Positions 32,751 through 45,700 of a DNA stretch of 64,000 nt are shown here, piece by piece (within the stretch, counting starts at the first letter, position 1; each line of letters opens with the position of its first letter). This DNA is from Ceratopteris richardii (lineage: Eukaryota > Streptophyta > Polypodiopsida > Polypodiales > Pteridaceae), in NCBI GenBank assembly GCA_020310875.1, contig CM035407.1:197799392-197863391 (forward strand), in the 5' to 3' direction. The notes under the pieces are model-generated. The model made no database searches. It saw nothing but the letters and a program-made list of their open reading frames with translations, and had not been told where the DNA came from. The position numbers and the translations under genes were made by a program.

Positions 32751-35700
32751 ATGGCCGAGGCTGCAGGAACAAGCTCCCAGGCAGGCACCAGTCCTCAGAT
32801 CGTAGACATTGAAAGTCTCCCTATTGGGGAGGAGTTGAAGGAAAGACCACAGGCATTGAGAGCATTAGATGTCATACCTATTCAGAATCCTCCCCAAGGT
32901 CACACATCACCCATAAGCAAAAACTCGCATTGGTTTAGTGATGTGGCAGGACCTCTTGGAGAAGGCACTTATTTGTGGGAGGCAGAAATAGAGTTCAACG
33001 GATGTTGGGGCCGGTATCACTTCTTTACAAGAGAGTTTGAGAGGCTCCAAAACAATGAAGGGTTGAAACCAATATGGAAGAAGGCTAGACTATAAATTAC
33101 TTCAAAACTCAGTTACCCAATCCGGACTTTCTACAATGTTCATACTTGATTAGCACCCTCACTCCCAGTAAAGAGAAAAAGGGGTATAACACCTTTGTCC
33201 TACCGTCTCTTACAAGAGGTAATGAACTGAAGTGCTTCAAATTGACGAACAATTTGGTAAGGGAAGCTCTCGATATGAAAGGTATGCACATCCCCACAGA
33301 GAAAGAGACAATGATCTCGGACAACATGAAGAATATGAACTTGACTAAACTGAAGGACATGGTGGCAATGACACCAACTATTGCCATTCACCTCCGAATG
33401 TGCATGCAACATTTCGCCTTCCCTGCTCAAGAGAGATTCAGCCACCTAAGAAAATTTGCTTCAGTTTGTACTTAGCAGATACCTTCAATCTAACAATCAA
33501 CATGCCTCATTGGATCATTGACCAAATACACCTAGCACATCAACGATGGTACAAGAAGCAGAAGTCAGTACTTTATGGGTGCTGTGCTCTTACAAGAATC
33601 GTTTATCGTTGCTTGGCATATGATGTGCCAATTCAAAGGGCACTTGTTTGGACTAGGATGCAAGAATTTCAACGAAGACTATCAGCCACAGGACCTCCAT
33701 CCAAGAAAATGAGGGGAGCAGTTCAGATGCCCTGTGCACAGGGCCGAGGTGCCACCCAGACACCGAACACAACTCCACGACTTCCAAGGTGAGTGCAACC
33801 TTTCACCATCAGATTACCAAGGCCCAGTGCGGAGGGACCGAATTTGGTGTTCCCACCGATACCCATTGATTTAGAATTCCCTCATGGCTTCACACCGGAG
33901 GATCTAACTGACGAGGAGATAGCAAGAATAATTAATGCAACAATTTTGGAAGTTGAAGCAGAACAATTGAGTGGGCAACAAACGGTCACAGACCAACCCC
34001 ATCCAAGTCAACCAGACGTCGTCGAAATAGATGAAGATGAAGAGGAGACTGCAAAAGAGGAGCAAGAGGATGAACAAGAAGGACCATCCGACGAAGGAGA
34101 GCATGAATATGAACAAGAAGTCATACCGAAACTTGAAGGCTCCCTTGCCTATACAAAGCAATTAAAATGACTGTATGATACCATCAACCGGGTTCAGGAA
34201 CAACACAAACTATCCCTGGCAGTAGGAAAGGCCCTAATGAACCAGATCCTGGAAGACGAAGGTGTGGATGACCAATACAGGGCAACCCTTGACATGATTG
34301 TTGATGCATTGGGGGTGCCAAAGACAGTGCACACCGCTCTCGCACACTCGCGAAGATCGGAGCAAAGATACGGTAGACGTCTCCCTAGACCAGGGAAAGA
34401 TATACATATCTTGGTATCAGAACCACAGGCCACCACGTCCACCACCACGGGCACAACTCGTACCATTCATCACAGTGATGAAGCCCATATCTCAAGTGCA
34501 CCCCCGTCACCCCCTTTACCACCCTCCCCTCGAACTCCACCACCTTCACCTCCTACCACCACTTTCACAACCACAGATTCCACTTCCCATACCGAAGCAC
34601 AGACTGTGAGTCAACCCTCACAATCCGCACAACCTGACACCAACACTATTGTAAAGGCTACCACTAACACCATAATTCTAACTGTAGCCACTGAAAACCC
34701 CATTCCCCCTATCACACTTCCTGGGGGTTCATATTCACAACTACACACACCACTTTACACCTTCACGACCATCACCACACCGACAATTCCCATGTTCACA
34801 ATCACTCCCACGATCACATCCACATATGACTTCATGGACATATCACCCACTTTTGCACCTCACCCTCCCCCCATATTCCCACAATCTCCCATTCCCCCAC
34901 CACCCACTTCACCCTTCTCAAGCACAACATACACACTCCCTTTCCCTTTTCCCTACCCTCCTGCATTCAACACCTTCATAGCATCCACTCCTGTCAATAA
35001 TGTATTTAATACTTTGTACCAATGTATGTCTCAATTACAACAACATTACCAGCATCTCGATGCTCAGTATATGAATGTGTTCCAAACCCACGAAACATTA
35101 CAAGAGAGATTCATTAACTTAGAGAAGGACAAGAGGCTATTACAACAGCAGTATAATACCTTGCAGGCACAACATGATCAGTTAGTAGCCAATCCACCCC
35201 AGCCAGATACCGAGGAAAAACAACAACTTGATGAAATGTTACACGCCCAGATAACTGACAATCTCAAGCTTCGACGCAACCTCGCCTTACTACGCAAACA
35301 TATGTCTGCAGCACTAGAAGAAAATAAAAGACTGCAGAAACAGAATGAAGAAAACCTAGAAGTAGCAATGGAGGAATCATCGGAGGAAATCGACCCAGAG
35401 CACTTCAAGGCCATCCCATCAAAAAACATGCAAATCGTGTTGGAAACACACACCGATCTCCTGGAAGCACACGCCACCTTAGAAAAAGAGCGGGATGACC
35501 TACTCAAGCAACTGGCAGCTCAGCAAGAGTCACCCAAAGAAGTCACGGCCGCAACTGACAGATCTGAAGAAGTTGCAGAACTCAGAGCACAACTAGAAGA
35601 ATTGCAAAATAGAGTTCTTCAATATGAGCATCAACCCTCTCCCCTCGTGGAGCCGGAGCCTGAGGACTTAGTTCCAATTGAAGTTGAGGAGATTTTTGAA

Positions 35701-36828
35701 GACCCATATGTATCCATGCGTGCACCGAGGGATAAGCGCACAAAGGACGGAATGGACACAATTGAGACCAAAGCTCCTGAATGGATGCAAAAGCTAGAAA
35801 AGGTTGGTCCAACCCACGATGAGAGAGTTGCAGTACAGATATAGTCTATGTCCTGATTGGAAGAAGTTGTCATCAAATCGGATTACTTCAGAAACCTCTC
35901 CCATCATAGGTGGATTGGCACTTCCGATGATTTGTATGTTCCATTCTGTGTATTAATGGCAGATTATAATGCTGAGATAAAGCAATGCACAACAAAAGAA
36001 CCAACATCGGCAACACAATTTGCACTAGATGACATTCCTACAAGTGCCACACATGGAAAAACATTTCAATCTACCTGGAGGATATTCCTGCTTGAAACAT
36101 ACCCTGAGATGGTACGCACTTGGAATAATATGCCCCTATACATCAAGTATAACCCTTGCTACTGCCCTGTCTTTCGACCAAGATCATGGCCCAAGTACAC
36201 CAAAACAGTTTTGACAGTTAAAGGATGTGACAAATGGTTAAACTATGTGTACTTGGCACCACCTCGAGGCCAACCCACAGTAGCATACATGACTTCAACC
36301 ATTTGGCATTGGGGGATCAGATTCAAAAATGTACCAGATATCATGGCACAGATGTGCCTCAAAATATTTGAGCTCATGCTAGTCACATTTTAGACCTTTA
36401 GAAATGTCAAAGAACCTCACCTTTCAGCTCTCGGATTTAATGAAGGCAACTAGGATCTCGCTTATGATATGAGCACCACACCAACCATCAACGTTGTCTA
36501 CGCATGGCATGCTCATATCAAGTATCTACCAGCCTGCTTCAAACAAACGTTTGAGGAAATGTTTATCACAGGATTCTAGGAATATCATTCAGAGATATGA
36601 ATATCCAGACCATCTCATCTATTACAGTTATTTGCAGTAGAACAAGCACTACACTCAGAAAAGCTATGCATACCACATCCGGAGGTACCTGGGCCCGTAG
36701 ATTGGGATGCCCTACTCACTGATTTGGCGAAAGGATTGAGGTTAGCAGAGCATCGTCTGGCCACAGATGTCGTGAATTACTACATCCAATGGTCTACTCA
36801 ACAAGGGTCTATCAGAGACGACAGACGC

Positions 36829-36842
36829 GAGAGAGGGGGGAG
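36829..36842 (+). promoter_or_regulatory. Element I polypurine tract
   Basis: GAGAGAGGGGGGAG directly before the 3' LTR. It is also part of the ORF3 tail (ERGGS). Confidence 0.9.
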
Positions 36843-37687
<845 letters not shown>

Positions 37688-37693
37688 GACGCA

Positions 37694-38076
37694 TGTTGAG
37701 ATATCAAGCTCAACATGTGATGACCCAGGATGACACGTACTAGTTTTTCGTTTCTCTGGCATGTATAGTGGTCACACTGGTATATGTCAGGGATACTTCG
37801 TTGAGCTTTATTAGATTTATCTACCGAGAGTGATGACACATTTGTTCCTTGCCAGCTCACTCATTCGTGGACATTAGGTTTTTCCTTATGTAGTGATCTT
37901 TATATATTGCACTTGTTGTATTCTTGTTTTTTAGGTCATTCTTGTACATTCCTTTTTATGTAATGGAAGAAGAAGAAGAAGATAATTCTTCCTTGCCTCA
38001 ATCCATGTGTGTGCTTCTCCTTGAGACTGAGAGTGTGTGTGTGTGAGCTCTCTTCCTTATCTCCTTCCTCGTGACA
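37694..38076 (+). repeat. Copia-B 5' LTR
   Basis: 383 bp, TGTTGAGATATCAAGC to CTCCTTCCTCGTGACA, the same family as the copia-A LTRs. Confidence 0.94.
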
Positions 38077-38088
38077 TGGTATCAGAGC
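38077..38088 (+). promoter_or_regulatory. Copia-B primer-binding site (tRNA-iMet)
   Basis: TGGTATCAGAGC, 12 bases complementary to initiator tRNA-Met, directly after the LTR. The match ends there (TAG follows where copia-A has CAG). Confidence 0.93.
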
Positions 38089-38534
38089 TAGCGTGGTTGT
38101 AGAGAGCTCGTGGAGAAGGTGATGGTGAAGAGTACGTAGCAAGGTGTGGACAAAATGCAATTCACAAACGACCTCCGTTTGCTACGAAAATTGGCGTGAA
38201 GGTAGAAGATCTCAAAATATTTTCGTGAGTTATCCCTTTAGGCCCTTTAGGGTCACTCGTTTTTGTCAGATCGAAGTTTTGGAGCCATCTTGACCTCCAT
38301 TTTGAGCCCGCAAGGTGGGGCCCACTGAAAAACCAGTTCAGTTCTAGAAATTGTAACTTGCGTTGTGTTTGGCAATACTCATATATTCTAGATCCAGAAT
38401 TTCAAGCGATTATGTGTACTGTTAATACACGAAAACTATGTTTTTCTGAGATCAAACTGTCATGTCATAGTGCGGCAGTGTTCAAGCAGAATTGCTGCTT
38501 GTAGTGGTTTGCAGTGTTGTGTATTGTTGCAGAA

Positions 38535-39216
38535 ATGGCAAACACAGATGGAATGAGTGAGCTTATGAGCGATAAGCTAGACAAGAACAACTTCCATGCT
38601 TGGAGATTCAGAATGATGAATTTCTTGATGGGAAAAGGCTACTGGAAGTACATCGAAGGAGAGAACGAAAATGCTCTGCAGTTACCAGAGAGGAATGAGA
38701 CTGCCGAACAGATAAGAGCATATGAGGAATGGAATCAAGGAGCATAAAAGGTAATGTACTGGCTATCTGTTAGCATACAGGATAGCATGATTGGGCACAT
38801 ATAGGATGTCAAGACTCCGAAAGAGGCTTGGAACAGTTTGGTCACATTGTATGAGACCAATACAAAGGGACGGAAATTGTAACTCAAGAACGAGCTGTAT
38901 GCCTTGGAGAAAAAGAGCATGTGGGTAAGTGACTATACCCTGAAAATCAAAAGCATATGTGAGTCACTTGCATCTATTGGAGTGAATGTAGATGATGATG
39001 ATAAGGTGGAAGTATGCCTTCGTGGTTTAGGCACTGCATATAAGCAGTTCGAGACTTCTATACGGACCAAGGAAAATATTCCAAATTTTACTGATCTGGT
39101 ATCTATGCTGATTATTGAAGGAAAGAATCTTGGTGAAGATTCAAACTCCCAAGGAAAGCCCAATTCTGAGCAGGTATTCTACTCTGGCAGAGGAAGAGGA
39201 AGAGGCAGAGGTAGAG
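38535..39216 (+). pseudogene. gag: Copia-B partial gag
   Basis: ATG at 38535 (MANTDGMSELMSDKLDKNNF), preceded by a non-coding leader (38089-38534). Stops: TAA at 38744-38746 (the same codon as the copia-A TGA), TAG at 38802-38804 (CAG in copia-A) and TAA at 38880-38882 (CAA in copia-A). It ends within the RG-rich region. The open frame that continues beyond 39216 (to 39383) has no gag similarity. Confidence 0.9.
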
Positions 39217-39868
39217 TGTTCAGGGAGAATCAAGCAAAAAGAAGAAAAGAAGAATACAACGAAAGAAGCTTCACTAAAAATGTAATATTTGAAGACATAT
39301 CTCTGCAAGAAGCCCCGCAGGGGCGCAACACCCATCTCTGCATAGAGCCCCGCAGGGGCACATATCAAGGAAAAAGCACATAGGTGGAAGGAGGAACCAG
39401 GGCCAGGAAAGTATCCATGAAGAAGTGCAAGAAGATATCCAACGGTTCCGAAACCACAAGAGGGTGCTTCAACCTCTTGATCTTTGGAAGGTCCAGATCG
39501 AAGGCTGAAGGATCACATCCTCATACCTTCCACTGGTGGCGTGCGTGGCAACCCGACTTATTAGGAAAGACGAATGCATCGGGCCCAGAGGATGTAAATC
39601 AAGAATTAAGAAGAGGCCATCAAAACCGAACACCTATTTAAGCAACAGGCAGAAGTGACCAAGGGTTGCGGGCGATGAAAAGAAAAGAACGGGCAGCACA
39701 AATGCATCAGGTCGAGAGGATGTAAAAGATAAAATCAAGAACAAGGCCATTAAAACGTAACGCCAGTCCAACCAGTAGGTAGAACTGACCAAAGGATGCG
39801 TGCGGACAACAAGGGAAAGACAAGAAGTAAAGCCTGTCAAGGGACGACAGAGACAAAGAGGGGGAGAG
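39217..39868 (+). other. Unassigned segment ending in a PPT: probable 3' internal end of a gypsy element
   Basis: No protein family recognised. It holds two copies of AGCCCCGCAGGGGC (39311 and 39346) and a diverged 126 bp tandem duplication starting at about 39575 and 39701. Its last bases (GGGACGACAGAGACAAAGAGGGGGAGAG) resemble the ORF3-tail/PPT end of element I and abut an LTR. I infer it is the 3' end of an internal region of an element related to III. Confidence 0.5.
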
Positions 39869-40743
39869 TGTTGCAGAGCAAAAGAGAGCACAAGGCAGAG
39901 AAAAAGAGGGGCCCCAAAATTTTTCCTATTTGGACACCCAATTTTGTATTATAACCATTCTTGTAATATATTTTCCGATGTAAATGCACTAGAGGAGTCC
40001 TCTAGATGCATCCCCATAGAAGATTAGAAGCTTACCCATGTAAATCAATAGGAAATTAGTCTTTTAGTGAATAAAGTTCCGGTCTCTTTTGTGAAAGGAA
40101 CATTTTTAGGGCACAAGTATATAAGTCAATTTGTGACTCTTTGTAAAGACTTTTGGCCATTGTGAGAATCAAGAGCACAGAAATTCGAATTTGTGTCTTC
40201 TCCTCTCTGTATCTTCTTCTTTGTGAGCTTGTATGCTTGTGTATTGCTTGGAAAGAGTGTAGAGAAGTGTTGTCTATCCATGAAAGTGTTTGTTTACTGA
40301 TGTTAAGGTGTGTGCGAAGTGTAGGAAGGTCTTTCCCGCGACTCATTATTTTGCTCATAACTTGAAGTAGAAGCATCAAAATTGAGTGAAAATACTGTCA
40401 TTGGATGCATCTTCTCGAGAGCCTCGAAACGCATATTGTATTCGCTATATTTGGAGTTTGGAGCTGAGAGAAAAGCTCAATTTACTGTTGGCTGCTGTTC
40501 CAAGTATCGTGACACCATGACTGACAGTTGAAGCTTGTTTGGATTAGTCTTTGCATTGTTTGCACTCTTTGAATAACTCATTTGCATTGATTGTCATTTG
40601 AATGCATGTCTTCATACACTCGGCTAGGTTTCGATACTCATCGGATTGATTATTAAAGTGTGAATCCCCACTATATGAACTTGAGGGGGATTGAGGTATA
40701 ATCTCTTTCTCCACAAGTCCCTAAGTTGGTTCTTAGGTACACA
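39869..40743 (+). repeat. Element III LTR
   Basis: About 875 bp, TGTTGCAGAGC to GGTACACA. A PPT-like AAAGAGGGGGAGAG (39855-39868) lies on its left and a PBS seven bases to its right, so it looks like a 3' LTR from one side and a 5' LTR from the other. A TATA-like TATATAAG is at 40118-40125. No second copy is in the window, so the right boundary rests on the CA end and PBS spacing. Confidence 0.78.
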
Positions 40744-40750
40744 TATTTTT

Positions 40751-40768
40751 TGGCGCCATTGCCGGGGA
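40751..40768 (+). promoter_or_regulatory. Element III primer-binding site (tRNA-Asp type)
   Basis: TGGCGCCATTGCCGGGGA, one mismatch from the element II PBS (A for G at the ninth base), with the same seven-base spacing from the LTR. Confidence 0.92.
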
Positions 40769-42090
40769 GTGTCGAATCAAACCGAGGCATTCGTGTGATG
40801 GTAAGTAGCTTTTTGCATTGAAGTGAGAGGAGGAGTAGTGATTTTCTCTTCTTTGGTAAGTCACTTTCAGTCGCACTTACTACTTCTCACTCTTGGAGTG
40901 TGTGTAGTGAGTTATTAGTCTAGGGAAGTGAGTGGAGTGAGTAGAGTAGGAGGAGTAAGGGAGTAGGTTAAGTAATTAGAGTAGTTTTCAGTCTTTGTCC
41001 TATTGATTTTTTTAGTGAGTAGGAAAATTCAAAAGTATAAAAGCTAAAAAATGTCATTTTGTGAGTCACTTGTCTTGTGAACAAGTATCATGGAAGATTA
41101 TTGTCGAGTATCGTGAGCGAATTCCGGGCTGTTTGAGCTGCGCAAAGCTGGTAGAGTTGTGCAAGGGTTGAGAGAGAGTAACAGAGGTGAGCATACTCAT
41201 CATTCACTCATTCCTGCCACCTACATTCAGCATTTTAGAAAAAAACGATCTGCGACAGGTATCGTGAGGGTCTTACAGGGGATAGAAGGTGTATGTTGGG
41301 TGATACAGAGAGTGAGGAGAGGGTAGATGAACTTGGAAAACATTTGTCTCCATTCAAAATCCAAAAAAATCCTGCAAAAATTTGAAAAAGGGTCAAGTAT
41401 CGTGTTCTCCCGTAGTCGAGTATCGCGATACCTAACAAGTATCGTGATCTCCCGCAGTTGAGTATCGTGATACTTCCCAAATATCGTGTATCGTTTTTCA
41501 GCGATCGCGATGCTTCCCAAATATCGTGTATCGTTTTTCAGCGATCGCGATACTTCACGAAGATCGTGTATCGTTTTTCAGCGATCGCGATACTTCACAG
41601 AGATCGTGTATCGTTTCTCAGCGATCGTAATACTTCACAGAGATCGTGTATTATTTCTCAGCGATCGCGATACTTCACAGAGATCATGTATCGTTTTTGA
41701 TCGATCGTGATACTTCACCAAGTATCGTGTATCGTGTAACTTCTGATCGCGATACTTCTCAAGTATCGAGTATCGCGTTTGCTCAAGTATCGTGTATCGT
41801 CTTATCGAAGTATCGTGTATCGTGTTCATCCAAGTATCGAGTATCGCGTTTTTGGAGTATCGAGTATCGTGTATCTAGTATCGTGGTATTGAGGTATCGT
41901 GTATCGTTTTTGGCAGATATCGTGTATCGTTTAGTTCAAAGATCGAGTATCATGTTCTTTTTGAGTCAAGTATCGTGACTTGAGAGTTCATGGTCAGTCC
42001 TTTTCCAGCCACATTTTTCTAGGATTCTGACCTTGAGTAAAGAACTCTAGAAGTTGGGGGTTGGCAAGGTTAAATAGAACTTTAAAGTGG
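40769..42090 (+). other. Element III 5' leader
   Basis: About 1.3 kb without supported coding sequence. Its 3' half is a GTATCG/ATCGCGAT repeat field (listed separately). Open frames crossing the repeats are artefacts. Confidence 0.75.
41400..41965 (+). repeat. Element III leader repeats (40 bp unit and GTATCG motifs)
   Basis: Five to six copies of a 40 bp unit of the form ATCGTGTATCGTTTTTCAGC plus GATCGCGATACTTC (about 41478-41717), flanked by shorter irregular repeats of GTATCGTGTATCG. About six ATCGCGAT palindromes occur. The spacers are unrelated to those of the element II leader array. Confidence 0.88.
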
Positions 42091-45000
42091 ATGAACCTAA
42101 GATCTGGGAGAACCCTAGGAAGCGGAAGAAGTGTAATCTCTTCTGTAGGTAGTGTAGCCGAGCCAAGTAGCCATTCACATTATTCTGAAACCTCTAGTGA
42201 GTCAGAAGAAGAAATTCCTATGGCTTTAGAGGACATGCAAAACACTGTACCAATGATTGGCATGATGTCAATTATTGAGGGAGAATATAGGACATCTTTG
42301 GAATATGTGAACACCAACCAAAATGATATACCTATCTACTTAGATGGGCTAAACCGATTAGTGGCCAGACTGAAGAAAGCTTTGGAGGCTTACATAGTGC
42401 CTAGGCCAGCAGTCAAGTATTCAGGAGGATTTTATATGGATAAAAGGGACATCTAGTATGTGGTTACCGAACATCCTGAAAACATTAATGAACTAGGGAA
42501 AGAAAACCATGCTAATAACCCTAATGGTGAGGAAAATGAAGAGCGAGTGACCACACCTAGAGGGAGATCTACTGTTGTTAGGGGTTGGAGAGGAGACCTG
42601 ATTCCCCAAGATGACTCCTTAATGGATGTGTATTTGATTAATGGAATGGAGCATCTCCTTAGAGCCCACTCTTCAATATGGGAAGCAGCCCCTAATCCAG
42701 TTACTGTCTATGAGTTACAAGATCCTCACTTTCCCACAATTATCATATATTTGGACAAAAACCAGAGAAGGTATTGGCCCCTAACAGATTCAGAGAGAGC
42801 CGGGTTGAAATATCAGAACATTCCAGTGTTTCCTCCGAGGGATCAAGCCACTACTTCACAGAACCCACATGGAACCTCTCAGAATAATTCATTTCAACAG
42901 TCAGGACAAACACAACAAACTCAAATCCCGGTTAGACCACATGTGCAGTTTGCTATGCCTGCAAATAATCCTAACTATTGGCCTCAGCCACCTGTTGACC
43001 CATGGAATGGAATTCCTACCCCAGTTAGACCACCTGTAGCAAGAGGACCTGGTATCCCCATAGGAAGACCAGTTTTCCCTGTAATGCTTAGACCGCCTGA
43101 AGGAGGAAGAAGATTAAGGCCAATTCAAGTGGCCAAATGCATGAGAAATCACTATGATGGCTCGAGTGAACCTTACAATCATATAGCTGAATTCAAGCAA
43201 GTAATCAGAGCCGAACAAGTAGAAGATTTTTTAATCCAATATGAATCTTTCGGTCTAACTTTGACGGACACAACTTTAGCTTGGTTCCAGCCATTAGATC
43301 CAAATGATTTTCAGAACATGGAACAAGTCTACCAAGAAATGATTTAAGAATTCACTAAGTCTGGAATTAAAAACAACTCGTCATCATTAATCCATAGCTT
43401 TAAGCAAGCTCCTATGGAATCAGTGAGACTGGCAGCAAGAAGATTCAAGCAGTATGTGGATAGATGCCCAGTGGAAGAGAGACCCACCCAAAATAAAATG
43501 GTGTCATTGTTTTTGGAAGGATTATTGAATGGATCATTAAGATCTCTGGTGTATGTGAAGAGAGTTCAAACCTTGCAAGAATGCATGAAAGAATGTATTG
43601 ACCTAGAGGACAATCTAGCGGAGGATCTGAAAATACCTCAAGGTAGTATGAAGAGTGAAGATTCAGCAAGCAGCACATCGAACCCTAAGAACAATGTTGA
43701 GGAAATAGCTGACCTAGTAGCAAAGAAGCTGAATGTCCAAGGATAGAGGAATTACCCTAACATCCCAATGAGAGTGCCCATGCTTAGAAGATGTATGCAT
43801 TGTGGAGGTGATCATCCATCTCATTTGTGCACTAGGGGAATAGTCCCACCATCTGCCTATGCTTACAATAGACCACTCGTGCCAGGCCCTCTACAATATT
43901 GCAGCATAGAACAAAAATACACAAATCACAGTGCAGAAAATTGTCCCTACAATAGGCAATCAAGACCAACACAACCTGTTATGAGACCTTATGGATACCC
44001 TCAGAGAGAACAAGGAGGTGAAGCCTTTAGGTATCCCACATATCAGCAACAGGCACCTGTACCACGACCATATGCTTATCAAGGCTACACTCAACCACAA
44101 CCGGTGTTAGGACAGCAACCACCCCATCCTCAGAATGTTGTCCCCGTGAAAATAGCTCAACCTGAAGAAAACCTAGAGAGAGCGATAGTCCCAGCCACAC
44201 CATTGCCTAGCAATGAACCATATGACTCATCTTATGACCATAGTCAAGGAAACTATCCCAGTTATGAGAGCTCTATGATAGAATATGGACACATGTACGA
44301 ACCATATGCCTATAGCATGGAAATGCCAGATAGTTCCTATGGATATGAGCAGGATTATGTGTCATTGATGTACACAGACCCTAGGGCATCCATACCCCCC
44401 CGACCTATGAACAGACCGCCTGTACCTAGACGACCATGTTATAGATGCGGAGGTGATCATTATATCAGAGAATGTACACTACCAAACCCACCACCACCAC
44501 AGCGAGTCTGGGAAGGATACTGTAGTGATTGTGGTAAAGAACACCTTTCCAGAGATTGCCCCAAGAACCCCAACAAAGTTAACTCTAATGTGCAGATTAA
44601 CGTGATAGAAGTGATAGAATCATCAGGAAGCGATAAGGAGTATATTGTACCATTGAAAGCAATAACTAGAGCCAAAGCGAGAGAAACCCCAGACAAAACT
44701 GAGGAGAATGATCAAGGTGACAGAGAAATGAACATACCTATACCTCAAGTAGTTGAAGACTCGGAAGAGCCTGAGAGAAGTGTTGTAAGCAAACGGACAC
44801 AAAGATGGAAGAACCGTAGAGATCGGATAAAGGAAAAGAAATTACTACAAAAGAAGGAAAATGAAAAGAGTGAACAAAATCTAAAAGAGAAACAAGAAGA
44901 GGAAGAAGAAATTTGGAAAGGAAAGTCAAAAAAAGAAGAGGTAGGATCAGTTTTAGCAGATCCCATGCCTGGAGAATTAGCCATGTGGATTCAGGCATAC

Positions 45001-45700
45001 AAAGCACGAATAAGAGCAGGACCTACCATTGAACAACATGAAAGAGAATATCCTAGAGGTGACCTAGAGAAAGAAAGGTTGGAGATATGCAAAAAATTAA
45101 TTGAAGTGGCTCAACAGACCCTAGAAAAACCTGCTGTTCAATTACCCAACTCGCGAATTCCTGAAAAAGAATTCCAAGAGTGTGTCATCCTTAATGACCC
45201 TGAGAAAACTAAAGAAGGTGAGATACACAATGAAAATCACTTTGAGGATAAAAGGGAAGGATCCATTATTCCCAAAGTAGAAGGAGAATGGCCTAAAGAT
45301 TTGTGGGCGAGAGTCCAAGAAGACCGGTGGAAGAAAGTGGAAGGAATAGACCCACCCTTTGAAGAGCTAGAAGCAGAAGATGGAATAGAGGATTCAATAC
45401 CTGAATTGAATTCAGAAGAAATATTACCAATTGATCCAAGTAACGAAGGAAATGATAGTGTAAAGGCTTTGCCCAATTACACAGGAGAGTACGAACATAA
45501 TTCAGAATTGTATTGCATTCCCTCAATAAGGAAAAAAGAACCGAACCCATCAGTCCAAACATCGGATATCATACAACATCTTAAAAAGGTAAAAATCCCT
45601 TGTACCCTGACGTTAGAAGAACTGTTAAGGATCAAACCACATTTGAAGGAGAAACTGACCAGCCAATTGGAAATCAAGGTGGACGAGAAGGAGATGTCTG
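42091..45700 (+). pseudogene. gag: Element III gag and spacer
   Basis: ATG at 42091 (MNLRSGRTLG). One frame to about 45960 with stops at 42454-42456, 43345-43347 and 43744-43746. The gag core is at 43117-43620 (LRPIQVAKCMRNHYDG, LAWFQPLDPNDF, LFLEGLLNGSLRSLVYV). Knuckles: CMHCGGDHPSHLC (about 43795), the degenerate CSIEQKYTNHSAENC (about 43900), CYRCGGDHYIREC (about 44440) and CSDCGKEHLSRDC (about 44520). A Lys/Glu-rich coiled-coil-like stretch is at about 44790-44940. The same layout as elements I and II, with about half the residues changed. Confidence 0.9.

Larger units (their letters stand above)
37694..39216 (+). mobile_element. Copia-B: 5' fragment of a copia element related to copia-A
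   Basis: Carries a 5' LTR, PBS, leader and the first part of gag, all aligning to copia-A in opposite orientation. Homology stops in the RG-rich stretch at about 39216, before the zinc knuckle. No pol and no 3' LTR follow. The element was truncated by deletion, recombination or another insertion. Confidence 0.9.

Noticed and set aside
39217..39383. Continuation of copia-B gag into KRRKEEYNERSFTKN-type sequence
   Set aside because: No similarity to copia-A gag after 39216 and no zinc knuckle. Chance extension into unrelated sequence.
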